Positions 26,412 through 36,007 of a stretch of DNA of 64,000 bases are shown here, piece by piece. The notes under the pieces are model-generated. The model did not search any database and was not told where the DNA came from. It saw nothing but the letters and a program-made list of their open reading frames with translations. Origin of the DNA: Lentisphaerota bacterium (lineage in GTDB: Bacteria > Verrucomicrobiota > Lentisphaeria > Oligosphaerales > JABHEG01); contig JABHEG010000142.1 in NCBI GenBank assembly GCA_018676675.1, positions 1 to 64,000 of the forward strand, written 5' to 3'. The translations under genes were made by a program, and so were the position numbers. The first letter of the stretch is position 1; every line of letters begins with the position of its first letter.

Positions 26412-28688
26412 TCACCTCGGCGTTCCCTGATGCAGCGCGTGCAGTGCTTTGGCGAGGGCCTCGCGGTGCTGCATGATGAAACCCGCGTTCGTATCGACCG
26501 CGTATTCGGTTGCGAGCTTGTCGGGAGTCCTGAGAAGAGACGCAAAGGGCGAGTTGGGCCTCTGCGCCAACGTCTGCCGCAGGAGAACGAGGTACTCGTA
26601 GTCCTCCATGCCGTCGCGCAGGATCTCCAGCCGCTGTGAACTCCACGGGCGGCCATCCGAGCCCGGGTAGCACATATTCCCGATGCCGTTGTGGCCCCCA
26701 TGTCCCGCCAGTTCGAATGTCTCCCAGACTGTCTCACCCGGTCGCGGATGAAAGCGCGAGGGCCGGTTCGGCTTGCGCCAGCTCGACTGGATCATCCAGT
26801 AGAGAATCCCATCGATCCCGTGCTTGAAGCTTAGCCACGGCATGCTCCGTGCGGCCACGGCAGGCGCGTCCAGGTTGAAGAAATGGCCCACCGAATACCA
26901 CCAACACTGCTCGCCTCGCCGGTGTGCTGCGCGGACATCGTCGGGCCGCATCGCGGAGACGATCGGGCACCAGATGTCGACATTTCCGGCGAATGCGTCA
27001 TCGATGGGGCGGGTGAGGACCAGCATGCGGCGCATCTTCGGGAAGCGGTCACCGATGATGCTGGCTCGCCGGTTGATCTCGTCGGTTACCGACTTCTTCT
27101 TGGCAGGCTCATCGGCCAGGTACACAATCGCCTCGTCGTACAGGTCCCGGGCAGCCAATGTGTCGTCCCAGACCGCCAGGTCCTTGAGAACCTGCTGGAA
27201 GTAGGCCTCCTTGGCGCGGGCCCCGCCGGAGTAGACGTACTTGACCACGAAGGCATTCATGCCGCCCGCGAGCGTGCCGTCGAGGTCCGCAGGCGGGGGC
27301 TGCATCTGCCCGTACAGCGACGTTGGGTTCAGGCGATGCTTCAGCCAGAAATCGTAGTACTCCTCCTTCAGATCCTCCCAGCCGAGTTTCTTGCTGCGGT
27401 ACCACGCATCCACGAGCAGGCTGGAGACTGAGAAGACGTTCTGCAACGACGTCTTGGTGGGCAAGGCGAAGCTCCACACGCGCACCTCGACCGGCACCGT
27501 CATCTGGGCCAGGCCGTCGACCTGGATATGTGCCGCGCTTTCGTACAGGCCGGGTGGCGCGTTCTCCGGTATCGCCACGGTCAGCCAGATTGGCTGCACC
27601 TGCCCCCTCGGCAGAGAAAACGTGGCCAGAGGGCTGATCCCGTCCGGCCACAATCCCACGTGATGGGCCAGGCGTGGGGTGTCGCGCGTTCGCACGTAGC
27701 AGACCAGGCCGGCCTCCACCGCGCCCTTCAGCGTCGTTGGCCCAACCAGAGGATCGACTGACACCTCCACATCCGCCAGGTCCTGACGGGTTGCGGCCAG
27801 CAGGATCTGTCCACCTTCGCGTTCATTGCGCGCACACGAGAGCGCGAGTTTCCTCGTTGCGTTCGCCGGCCAGACATGGCGGAAGACCTTGGTCATGCCG
27901 TCGACCGCACCCACGGTCACGGCGCCATCCGTGCCATTGCGCAGACGCACGAAACTCAGCCGTGCCTCGGCTTCGTAGGCTTCAGTCTGCAAACCGGTGA
28001 AGCGCTCATCCATGCACTGCCACTGGTCGCCGGTGATGTCGTCCTCCCGCGTCAGCAGGGCTGCCACGCCGGTGACCTCTGCCGTCGCCACCGGCAGTGA
28101 CCCCGACGGCGGTGCCGCGACCTTCTCGGATTCCTCAGTCAGCTTCCTCAGTCGCTCTGCCAGCCACGAGTACCTGTCCACATTCTCTGCCATCAGCCGC
28201 GGGATCCGGCTCGTCCCGTATAGACTGAATCGGTTGAGTGTGGTCCATTGGTAGTTGTGCAGGGCGAGAACGTTCAGCCTAACGTAACGGGCTTCCACCG
28301 GCTCTGTCATCACACGGAACCAGTACTTCCCGCTGGTGCTGCCGACACCGCGGACCTCGATCGTGCGAACCCACTCGTCCGGCTGTTTCGCGAAGCTGAT
28401 GTCGAAGTTGTCGGGGCCCTTGTCAGCATACCGGCGATCGATCTCAATTGACTTCACCCGACGCACTTGCCCCAGGTCAAGCTCGAACCAGTTTGGCAAT
28501 GCGCCGGGGTAAGACAGGTGGCTGCCGTCGCCGATAGCGGCACGGGCATCGTAGGGCGGGGGATTGACGCCCTGTGAGACCGCACGAACCGTAGTCCCAT
28601 TGTCCACGTGCGCGAAATCGATGGGCTCACCGAATGCACACGCGACGCAGCAGAGGGTGACTGGTAGTAGGCGTTCCGCGGAGGGCAT
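26412..28688 (-). CDS. F5/8-type C (discoidin) plus DUF4091 glycosidase-like protein
   Basis: A 758-residue exported protein. A short signal (LLPVTLCCVACAFG) is followed by a galactose-binding F5/8C domain (about 20-170: LPNWFELDLGQVRRVKSIEIDRR, VEARYVRLNVLALH), a beta domain (LTVAIPENAPPGLYESAAHI) and a DUF4091 TIM barrel ending in DGMEDYEYLVLLRQ. It shares the last two modules with the protein at 7170 but has a different N-terminal binding domain. ATG 28688 has GGAG 7 bases upstream. It lies on the opposite strand and convergent to the isomerase ending at 26244. The 167-bp gap between them holds no clear terminator. Confidence 0.88.
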   Translation of the reverse strand: MPSAERLLPVTLCCVACAFGEPIDFAHVDNGTTVRAVSQGVNPPPYDARAAIGDGSHLSYPGALPNWFELDLGQVRRVKSIEIDRRYADKGPDNFDISFAKQPDEWVRTIEVRGVGSTSGKYWFRVMTEPVEARYVRLNVLALHNYQWTTLNRFSLYGTSRIPRLMAENVDRYSWLAERLRKLTEESEKVAAPPSGSLPVATAEVTGVAALLTREDDITGDQWQCMDERFTGLQTEAYEAEARLSFVRLRNGTDGAVTVGAVDGMTKVFRHVWPANATRKLALSCARNEREGGQILLAATRQDLADVEVSVDPLVGPTTLKGAVEAGLVCYVRTRDTPRLAHHVGLWPDGISPLATFSLPRGQVQPIWLTVAIPENAPPGLYESAAHIQVDGLAQMTVPVEVRVWSFALPTKTSLQNVFSVSSLLVDAWYRSKKLGWEDLKEEYYDFWLKHRLNPTSLYGQMQPPPADLDGTLAGGMNAFVVKYVYSGGARAKEAYFQQVLKDLAVWDDTLAARDLYDEAIVYLADEPAKKKSVTDEINRRASIIGDRFPKMRRMLVLTRPIDDAFAGNVDIWCPIVSAMRPDDVRAAHRRGEQCWWYSVGHFFNLDAPAVAARSMPWLSFKHGIDGILYWMIQSSWRKPNRPSRFHPRPGETVWETFELAGHGGHNGIGNMCYPGSDGRPWSSQRLEILRDGMEDYEYLVLLRQTLAQRPNSPFASLLRTPDKLATEYAVDTNAGFIMQHREALAKALHALHQGTPR

Positions 28689-28724
28689 GGAATCACTCCG
28701 TTCATGAGGATGTGGGTCATTGAG

Positions 28725-29540
28725 TCAGTCAGGAAGTCCTGCCCCATCCCCAGCCCGGTTCACCACATCCTGCACAACAAGCCCCGCGAGGAAGAAGCCG
28801 AAAGCTCCGGTCATGTGGGCGACGGATCCGTTGACCTGTGCCTTCTTGGTGCACCATTCATCGGCAGCGGTCTCGCCTCCGTCAGCGGTCCGCAGTTTCG
28901 GGCAGAAACACTCCCCCGTCCCGCAGGCAGAATGTGTGCCACTCCCGGGAAGAAGCTCCTCGCTGTAGACGCACTGGAAATCACCGTCCACACCACGTCG
29001 GCGCAAGCGTTTGCGGACTTCGCGAGCCAGTGGGCAGCCCTGTGAATTCCAGATCGAGTCGACCCGGATACGAGTCGGGTCCAGCTTGCACGCGGCCCCC
29101 ATAGCGGAGAACACCGTGCAATCAGCCTGCGACGCGGTGGCCAGGAGGTCAACCTTGTAGGACAGGCTGTCGATGGCGTCGATCACGTAGTCGTAGGCAG
29201 CAATATCGAAGCTGTCCCTGGTGTGTTCATTGTAGACTTCCTGGACCGGCACGATCTGGGCATCAGGACAGATCGAGCCCAGACGGGCAGCAAGTTCAGT
29301 GACCTTGACTTTGCCCACATTCGCACGAGTCGTCTGAAGCTGGCGGTTCAGGTTAGTGATGCAGATGACATCGGAGTCCACGATCGTCAGGTGCTCGATT
29401 CCTGTCCGAACAAGGGCCTCCGCGCACCAACTCCCGACCCCTCCAACACCGAAGAGGATGACCCGTGCGTCGGCCAACCTGCCCATGCCTGCTTCACCGA
29501 GAATCAGCTCAGTACGATGGAAGGCGGGATTACCAGGCAT
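28725..29540 (-). CDS. tcdA: tRNA threonylcarbamoyladenosine dehydratase (TcdA/CsdL)
   Basis: A 271-residue ThiF/E1-like enzyme that cyclises N6-threonylcarbamoyladenosine at tRNA position 37 to its cyclic hydantoin form using ATP. It has the nucleotide-binding GVGGVGSWCAEAL (31-43), the acidic VDSDVICITNLNRQ strand and NRQ Arg-finger region, FSAMGAACKLDPTRI, and a C-terminal hydrophobic helix (GAFGFFLAGLVVQDV) used for membrane association in the family. ATG 29540 has GAGG 6 bases upstream. It is the only obvious housekeeping gene in the window. An extra Cys cluster (CGTGECFCPK) is visible and may be a lineage feature. Confidence 0.92.
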   Translation of the reverse strand: MPGNPAFHRTELILGEAGMGRLADARVILFGVGGVGSWCAEALVRTGIEHLTIVDSDVICITNLNRQLQTTRANVGKVKVTELAARLGSICPDAQIVPVQEVYNEHTRDSFDIAAYDYVIDAIDSLSYKVDLLATASQADCTVFSAMGAACKLDPTRIRVDSIWNSQGCPLAREVRKRLRRRGVDGDFQCVYSEELLPGSGTHSACGTGECFCPKLRTADGGETAADEWCTKKAQVNGSVAHMTGAFGFFLAGLVVQDVVNRAGDGAGLPD

Positions 29541-30146
29541 CTCAGACCTCGTGTTTAGCTTGTTGCTGGACGAGCACTGGAGCTCCAGCTGTCAGAGCCC
29601 CTACGCGATGACCGCCAGAGCCGTGGCTGTCCCGCTCGAAAGCGCGGTGCGTTCGCCGAGGGCGCCACCTGCAGACTCCACGGAGCGAACCCAGGGCACT
29701 GGGGCAACCGCTTCACGCCGCATGGCCCGCTGCGCGGGCTCTCTGCCTGTCATGAATCCGCTCTTTTCCCTGTTTGGCATCAACCAGTAGCTCTGGAGGA
29801 TCCCGAGCATCCGGTACACGGGAACGCGTAATGTAATGTCCGCCAACCGTAAGCGAAAGGAACAGGCGGAACGGCCCAGGTAACGGCTCAGTCTCGTGCG
29901 ACGAATCCACCGTAGCTCTCGCTCCGGCTCTTGATCGGGCTCCTGATCCATCCCCAAGGGAGCGCAGAAACGGATCAAGAGCCGGATCAAGAGCGAGGTC
30001 AGGATTGGGTCCCCGCCTGTAACCGAGGGGTTACACGGCCCAGAGCACAGACCAAAGCAACTGAGCAATACCTGCTGGCATCGGACACGGTCTTGCGGTA
30101 CGGTCGGATGTCGGAAGCACGATGGGATACCTGTGGAGATGTTGGA
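29541..30146. other. 606-bp divergent intergenic region
   Basis: This gap lies between divergent tcdA and the sulfatase gene. Open frames cross it on both strands, but none has a recognisable product or ribosome site. It contains the inverted repeat at 29916-29998 and the GGAG (30135-30138) of the sulfatase. Its length suggests either a small RNA or remnants of a mobile or repeat element, but I see no proof of either. Confidence 0.4.
29916..29998. repeat. imperfect inverted repeat built from GATCAAGAGC units
   Basis: CGGATCAAGAGC occurs twice in tandem (29971-29982 and 29983-29994). The complementary units CGGCTCTTGATC and GGGCTCCTGATCC lie at 29925-29949. The two arms form an imperfect hairpin of about 25 bp with a loop of about 20 bases. 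Confidence 0.7.
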
Positions 30147-31583
30147 ATGGCCTCAACGCGTCCGAATGTGGTCCTGATCACGGCAGACGATTTGAACTGG
30201 AATTCGGTCGGTGCCTTTGGCTGCAAGACACCGGATGTGACTCCGAATATCGATCGGCTGGCGAGCCAGGGGATCCGGTTCTGTAACGGACATGTCACAA
30301 TCGCCGTCTGTCAGCCGAGCCGAGGCGTACTGGCCACCGGGCGGTATCCTCACCGGAACGGGATGGAGGGCTTCCATCACTCAGACGTGCAGATCCCCAC
30401 TGTGATGCAGTGTCTCCGAGATGGCGGTTACACAACCGGCATTCTGGGCAAGCTCGGGCACTCCACTCCCCACGCAAGTTACCGCTGGGATATGCAGTAC
30501 GACATGGATGAACTCGGGAAGGGAAGGTCTCCCGAACTATACGCCAAGTATGCCCGGGAGTTCATCAAGAAAGCCGCTCAGTCCGGCAAGCCCTTCTACC
30601 TGATGGCCAACTCCCACGATCCACACCGCCCGTTTCATGGAAGCAATCAGGAACAGAACGCCTGGCCGGACGCTGTGCTGCGTCCACCATCGCGAGTCTA
30701 CGCCCCGGAAGAAGTGGAGGTCCCGGGATTTCTCCCCGATATCCCGGACGTGCGGCTGGAACTCGCGGAGTATTTCAGCTCCGTCGGTCGATGCGATGAT
30801 ACGGTCGGAGCAATCATGGCTGCTCTTGAGGAAGCCAACTGCAGCGACAACACACTTGTCATGTTCCTGTCGGACAACGGAATGGCGTTCCCGTTCGCCA
30901 AGACAAACTGCTACCTCCACAGCACGAAAACACCGTGGATCGTGCGTTGGCCGGACAAGATAGCCCCAGGACAGGTGGACAAGCGGCACTTCATCTCAGG
31001 AATCGATTTCCTGCCGACCGTGATGGAAGCATGTGGACTGCCCCCCGTCCCTGATACCGACGGGACGTCCTTTCTGCCCTTGTTGCTGGAAGCGAAACAG
31101 AGCGGAAGGGACTGCGTCTTTACCCAGTTTCACGAAACGGCCGGGGTCAAACGCTACCCCATGCGCTGCGTGCAGAACAGCCAGTTCGGCTACATCTTTA
31201 ACCCCTGGTCAGACGGAGAACGTCTCTTCCGGAACGAATCCCAGAGCGGACGAACCTTTGAAGCGATGCGGAAAGCCGCTGAGTCAGACGTCAAGATCGC
31301 CCAACGGGTCGAGCTGTTCCTGCACCGCGTCCCGGAAGAACTCTACGATGTCCAGGACGATCCGGATGCACAGTACAATCTCATCGACAACCCGGACTAT
31401 GCTGAGGTGGCCGACCGCATGCGCGGGAAGCTGCGCGACTGGATGAAGTGCGTCAACGATCCAGCTCTGGAAACGCTCAAGAGCGACGGTCCAAACCATG
31501 GCGTCGTTGCCTTCATGGCCGATCAGGAAGCGAAAGCTGCAGTCCGGCTTGAAACCCGCCGCCAGAAGCGACAGAATGCCTGA
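30147..31583 (+). CDS. type I sulfatase without a signal peptide
   Basis: A 478-residue sulfatase. Metal Asp14 and Asp15 are in ITADDLNWNS. The modification motif is CQPSRGVLATGRYP (Cys55; Gln instead of the common Ser/Thr next to it). FLSDNGMAFPF forms the second metal loop, and the C-terminal DVQDDPDAQYNL segment is typical of heparan/choline-type sulfatases. ATG 30147 has GGAG 8 bases upstream and starts at the first strand; the frame extension to 29931 runs through the inverted repeat and is not signal-like, so the enzyme looks cytoplasmic. It is first in a three-gene operon: the aldolase follows after 38 bp and the GH42-like gene overlaps the aldolase. Confidence 0.92.
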   Translation: MASTRPNVVLITADDLNWNSVGAFGCKTPDVTPNIDRLASQGIRFCNGHVTIAVCQPSRGVLATGRYPHRNGMEGFHHSDVQIPTVMQCLRDGGYTTGILGKLGHSTPHASYRWDMQYDMDELGKGRSPELYAKYAREFIKKAAQSGKPFYLMANSHDPHRPFHGSNQEQNAWPDAVLRPPSRVYAPEEVEVPGFLPDIPDVRLELAEYFSSVGRCDDTVGAIMAALEEANCSDNTLVMFLSDNGMAFPFAKTNCYLHSTKTPWIVRWPDKIAPGQVDKRHFISGIDFLPTVMEACGLPPVPDTDGTSFLPLLLEAKQSGRDCVFTQFHETAGVKRYPMRCVQNSQFGYIFNPWSDGERLFRNESQSGRTFEAMRKAAESDVKIAQRVELFLHRVPEELYDVQDDPDAQYNLIDNPDYAEVADRMRGKLRDWMKCVNDPALETLKSDGPNHGVVAFMADQEAKAAVRLETRRQKRQNA

Positions 31584-31621
31584 ACTCAGGCACACACTGC
31601 GGAACCAAGGAACGACTACCG

Positions 31622-32479
31622 ATGGCCCTCACGAGAATGGACGGATTGCTGCGGGAAGCGCGTGGCAGGAAACAAGCGCTTCCGGGCTTTGAGTGTTGGG
31701 ACAGCGGCTCCATCCAGGCCATCGTCCAGGCGGCAGTCCAGACAGGGCTCCCTGTCGTCTTCCAGGCATCGCCCACTGAATACACCTATTGCGGCGGCCC
31801 GGACGCCCTCACAGCCATGGTCAGGTGGTACGTCGATCGACACGAAATCACGGCCGCTCTACACCTCGACCACGGGTCGACCCTGGCGCATGTCCGAGAA
31901 TGCCTGGAAGCGGGATTCACGTCGGTCATGCTGGATGCGTCACGCCACCCCTACGAAGAAAATGTGCGGCTCACCCGCGCGGCAGTCGAGATGGCGTGTG
32001 ACTTCGATGTCAGCGTGGAGGCAGAGCTGGGACACGTCGGGGGCTTCGAAGGAGACCTGCCGGAGCTTGATGCGGACGAAACACTGCAGACTGACCCCGA
32101 CCAAGCGGCTGAATTCGTCGCCGAGACAGGCACAGACTGCCTGGCCGTTGCCATTGGGACGATCCATGGGGCCTACAGAGGCAAGCCCGTCATCAACATT
32201 GATCGCCTGCGCGCAATCGCAGGCCAGGTCTCCCAGCCACTCGTCCTGCACGGCGGGTCCATGACCCCGGACAGCGACATCCGTGCGTGCATCCGCGAAG
32301 GCATCGCCAAGATCAACATCTGCACGGAACTGCAACAAGAGTGGCTTGCAGGCCTCGACGACAGCCGCAAGACGAACACGATCTCGGTCCCGGGCACGTT
32401 CTACGCCCCAGCCCACGACCGAATGCTCAACCTGATGATCGCCAAACTGGAACTCTTTGCTTCAGGAAACCACACATGA
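31622..32479 (+). CDS. class II (zinc) fructose-bisphosphate/tagatose-bisphosphate aldolase family
   Basis: A 285-residue aldolase of the FbaA/GatY/KbaY type, splitting a ketose (bis)phosphate or related sugar acid phosphate into two trioses. It has ALHLDHGST with catalytic Asp83 and zinc His84, VEAELGHVGG with zinc-site Glu, IGTIHGAY (His182) and LHGGS (His210). The final helices look complete. The start ATG 31622 lies 38 bp after the sulfatase. Its stop overlaps the ATG of the next gene (ATGA at 32476-32479). Substrate among FBP, TBP or others cannot be told; linkage to a sulfatase suggests processing of a desulfated sugar. Confidence 0.9.
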   Translation: MALTRMDGLLREARGRKQALPGFECWDSGSIQAIVQAAVQTGLPVVFQASPTEYTYCGGPDALTAMVRWYVDRHEITAALHLDHGSTLAHVRECLEAGFTSVMLDASRHPYEENVRLTRAAVEMACDFDVSVEAELGHVGGFEGDLPELDADETLQTDPDQAAEFVAETGTDCLAVAIGTIHGAYRGKPVINIDRLRAIAGQVSQPLVLHGGSMTPDSDIRACIREGIAKINICTELQQEWLAGLDDSRKTNTISVPGTFYAPAHDRMLNLMIAKLELFASGNHT

Positions 32480-35400
32480 CGACACACGCCCCCCTGCCGT
32501 CGCTCCTGCTCGGCCTGAGTCTGGCGCTCGCGACGACCCGCGCGGCAGATGTCAGCAATGCCCACTTCACCGTGCGGGACACCAAAACGCTCCAGGTGAT
32601 GCACCGAGAACGCGCGCTGATTTCCGGAGACGAGATCAACTACCTCCCGCGCCTCGACCGAGCAACAACCCGGGTCGACCACATCGGCGACACCTCGGTC
32701 CTGAACGTGACGGAAAACTCCGGGGACGCCGCCCACGTCCGCAAAGAAGTCGCCCTTCACGCAGACGGTCGCCTGGAACTGACGGTAAAAATGCGCCTGT
32801 TTCCGCACAAGAATGAACCCGAGATGCGCACGATGTCCTACGCATTCCGGATCCCGGCGAGTGTGTTGGATGGGGCCTCGTTCACGGCTCGTGTCGACCG
32901 CGCATCCCGAGCCAAGACCGTGACCGGCACGTTCGCTGCCGGCCAAAAAGATGGGAGTCTGACCCCAAAGAAGTGCCGGTTCATCGCGTTTGAGAAAGAC
33001 GATCTCCAGCTGGTCTTCGACTGTAATCCGTATGGCGTCATGTCACTGCAAGACTACTGCATGTACGGCGATCCTGTTGGCACGTGGTCCGTGACCAAAC
33101 AAGGTGGCTCGGTGGTCTTCTCGTTTGGTCAGACAGCCCGGCAGTACGGGGGAATCTTCACCTCGAAGATGGTCATCCATCAAGGCCCATTCGACTACGA
33201 CCAGAAACATCCCTACGGCAAATGGAGCTACAACGGACCGACACCGACCGAGTCGCAGTTCACCTTTGGGACAAGCGCCGAGACCGAAGGCTTCCGGAAG
33301 GCCGATCGCGCGCCGTACACGCCCGAACAGGGCTGGGGCTGGACTCGCCCCGAGGGACTCAGTGTGGTCCAGACCGGCTCGCCGTGCGTCCTCGACAACT
33401 GCGTTGCGGGAACCGCCGGGCAACCGGGGATCTTCAGGCTCGACGTCGTGCCCGGCGTCTATGTGCTGACTCTCCGCCTTGGACACAGCCGGAACAGCTT
33501 GGAGCCGTTCGGCATCCTAGTGAACGGTCAGCAACGGGCAACGACAGAGGCCCTGGCAGCAGGACAGACACAGGAGATCCTGGTTGCCCACCATGTCCGC
33601 CCCCCGGAGAAAGCACTCTCGATCAGCTTCGGCAGCCCCGGGGCATGGGGGGTGCGCAGCGTGGTCGTCCATCCACTGATCTATGCAAACCAGGATTTCG
33701 TGCTTGACCGCAAGCTCTGGGTGAAGCCCGACCTGTCCGAGCCTGAGCTCAAGCTCTCTTGGTGGGACCAGCCCCAGTCCGAAGCGACCGTCCCCCCCCC
33801 CGAACTCCAGTCCTTCAGCGTTTCCCGCTCAAGCCGCCCCACGACTGAACAGAACGACACAGCCCCCCCGGAACGCGTCCTTCCCACCAACAGCCGTTCA
33901 GAAGTCCTCCTACCCGCCGACAGCGATGCTCTCACCTGGCGCTACGACATGAAAATGGGGGGCCTGACTGGAGGATGCGGATGCCTGCTGTACGAACTCT
34001 ACACGCCCGAACTCATCGAGCAGCGTTTGGCCGAAATGGCCGCAGCCGGTCTGAACACGGTGATTGTCAGTGGATTGCACATGCACCACTGCTTCCTGCA
34101 CCGCTGGGCCACCGTGACCGAGTATGTCCGTAAGGCAACTGAGCTGGCCCACCGGCGTGGCATGAAGGTCATCTTCCACCACGACATACCCGTTGTGCTC
34201 TACAACGGCACGGGCCTCCAGCACATGCTCTCCCATCTCGATTGGCTGACCAGAGACATCAACCATGGACGCCCCACTCTGAGAAGCTACTGCATCATGA
34301 ACGCCGATTTCCGGGCCGCCTACCTCGCACGCATTCAGCAGTTAGTCCGGGACACGGGGATCGATGGCGGAATGCTCGACGAGGGGTGCTTCCCCGGCAA
34401 GGACTTCTGCGGCTGCGAGCACTGCCGCCGAGGGTTCACGGCGCAGACCGGTCTGGTCCTCCCACGGGACAACACCTCACCGGTCTTCGGCAATCGTGAC
34501 CATCCCATCTGGATCGCCTGGCTCAACTGGCGCAAACGGGCCGTCGGCGACTTCTGGATCGCGTTGCGCAAAGCCGTCAACTCAGTCAATCCGGACTTCT
34601 GCAGCATGAAGTACACCACCCACTATGGCTTCAAAAGCAACTGGGCGGGGCACGAGTTCGGCAGTGACCTGTTCCAGGCCGGACGTGGATGCGACTTCCT
34701 CGGCACAGAGATTATGGCGCGCAACGTCTATGACTCACGCCGCGCTGTCTTTGCCTTCCGTAAAATGAAATCGGCCTTGGGCGACCTGTACGGCTTGCCC
34801 ATCTGGGGGCTCGTCTACCACGTGGACGACCCGGTGTTTGCCTACTTCGGGTGGGCCATGAATCACATGAACCGCCAGACAAGCTGGTTGTCCATGATCG
34901 AAGGCGAAAACATGGGGCGCTATCTCGATTGGCCAGGACGGATGGACTGCCGAACCGCCACCCCCGTCGCCGATGTCGCCATCCTGTTCTCGGCTCAGTC
35001 ACGCGATTTCGCTCGCATGTTCTCCCCTTCGTCAGACCCGATCGGTATCTCAGAATGCCTCACCGACGCACACATCCAGCATGATTTCATCTTGGACGAG
35101 AATGTTCTCGACAAGGGCCGACTGCACCAGTACAAGCTCCTCGTCCTGGCTTCAGCAGGCTGCCTCAGTCGACGCCAAGTCCAGACAATCCGTGCCTACG
35201 TTCGGGAAGGCGGCGCTCTGTTGGCCACAACCAATGCGAGCCTGCTTAACGAGCAAGGTCTCCTACAGAAGAACTTCCAGCTGGCCGATGTCATGGGGGT
35301 GGACTACGTGAACGCATCAGCCATCCGCGGCCCGCACACGATGCGATTCCGTTCAGACAACTCGACACTCGTCTATCCCCAGGCGACGCTGAGAGTGAAA

Positions 35401-36000
35401 GTCCGAGACAAAGCAGACGTGCTGGCCGACACGGTCAACAAGGAGGGGACGCCTGTCCGGCCCATCCTCGTGCGGAATCGTCACGGAGAAGGCCGGTCCA
35501 CCTACCTGCCGATTGCCCTCGGTGGCGCAAACTATGAAGTCGAGTGGGGAACTGGGCGAAAAATGACCTTCGAGAAGAACGGTGAGCTTGCAGACCTGCT
35601 CGTTCGCCTTGTGAAGGAAACGGCGAACGCTCCCTTTGATACTCGGCCAGTGGGCGTCCCCGAAGGCGTCATGGTGAGCGTCTGCCGAGAGGACGCCAAC
35701 GAACAAGCGCAGCTGCTCATCCACCTGCTCAACGCCACCGGAACTGGGATCGCCAAAGGCGAAACAATGCCGACCCACAAAGATTGGGCCGCACACGGCC
35801 CACCGTTCCCTCCGCTGGCCGCAGACCTCGTGTTTGACATCCGAGCCGCAGGAGCGACCAACGCACGCATCACCTCACCCGATTACGGTGGTGAACGCCC
35901 GGTGAGTCTGGCCTCTGGTGACGATGGATTGATCCGAGTCACCGTCAAAGCAGCAGATGTCCAAGCCTATGCCCTCGTCCGGATCGACGTGACCGAATGA
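32476..36000 (+). CDS. large exported glycosidase-like protein with GH42-like trimerisation domain
   Basis: A 1174-residue protein. It has a signal peptide (LPSLLLGLSLALATTRA), then an N-terminal beta-rich region of about 450 residues including a galactose-binding-like module. A TIM barrel (about 495-790) contains the conspicuous DEGCFPGKDFCGCEHCRRGF loop (about 635-655), whose CxCxxC resembles the metal or structural Cys cluster of GH42-related barrels. A beta-galactosidase trimerisation-like Rossmann domain follows (about 830-1010, VADVAILFSAQSR and GGALLATTNASLL), then a C-terminal beta domain. It is translationally coupled to the aldolase by an ATGA overlap. The catalytic Glu/Asp pair is not certain, and the substrate is unknown. 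It is odd that an exported protein is coupled to two apparently cytoplasmic enzymes. Confidence 0.85.
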   Translation: MTTHAPLPSLLLGLSLALATTRAADVSNAHFTVRDTKTLQVMHRERALISGDEINYLPRLDRATTRVDHIGDTSVLNVTENSGDAAHVRKEVALHADGRLELTVKMRLFPHKNEPEMRTMSYAFRIPASVLDGASFTARVDRASRAKTVTGTFAAGQKDGSLTPKKCRFIAFEKDDLQLVFDCNPYGVMSLQDYCMYGDPVGTWSVTKQGGSVVFSFGQTARQYGGIFTSKMVIHQGPFDYDQKHPYGKWSYNGPTPTESQFTFGTSAETEGFRKADRAPYTPEQGWGWTRPEGLSVVQTGSPCVLDNCVAGTAGQPGIFRLDVVPGVYVLTLRLGHSRNSLEPFGILVNGQQRATTEALAAGQTQEILVAHHVRPPEKALSISFGSPGAWGVRSVVVHPLIYANQDFVLDRKLWVKPDLSEPELKLSWWDQPQSEATVPPPELQSFSVSRSSRPTTEQNDTAPPERVLPTNSRSEVLLPADSDALTWRYDMKMGGLTGGCGCLLYELYTPELIEQRLAEMAAAGLNTVIVSGLHMHHCFLHRWATVTEYVRKATELAHRRGMKVIFHHDIPVVLYNGTGLQHMLSHLDWLTRDINHGRPTLRSYCIMNADFRAAYLARIQQLVRDTGIDGGMLDEGCFPGKDFCGCEHCRRGFTAQTGLVLPRDNTSPVFGNRDHPIWIAWLNWRKRAVGDFWIALRKAVNSVNPDFCSMKYTTHYGFKSNWAGHEFGSDLFQAGRGCDFLGTEIMARNVYDSRRAVFAFRKMKSALGDLYGLPIWGLVYHVDDPVFAYFGWAMNHMNRQTSWLSMIEGENMGRYLDWPGRMDCRTATPVADVAILFSAQSRDFARMFSPSSDPIGISECLTDAHIQHDFILDENVLDKGRLHQYKLLVLASAGCLSRRQVQTIRAYVREGGALLATTNASLLNEQGLLQKNFQLADVMGVDYVNASAIRGPHTMRFRSDNSTLVYPQATLRVKVRDKADVLADTVNKEGTPVRPILVRNRHGEGRSTYLPIALGGANYEVEWGTGRKMTFEKNGELADLLVRLVKETANAPFDTRPVGVPEGVMVSVCREDANEQAQLLIHLLNATGTGIAKGETMPTHKDWAAHGPPFPPLAADLVFDIRAAGATNARITSPDYGGERPVSLASGDDGLIRVTVKAADVQAYALVRIDVTE

Positions 36001-36007
36001 CGCTCAC

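Noticed and set aside
29601..30068. 155-residue minus-strand frame in the tcdA-sulfatase gap
   Set aside because: It runs through the inverted repeat and has no family resemblance or clear ribosome site. A short real gene here cannot be fully excluded.
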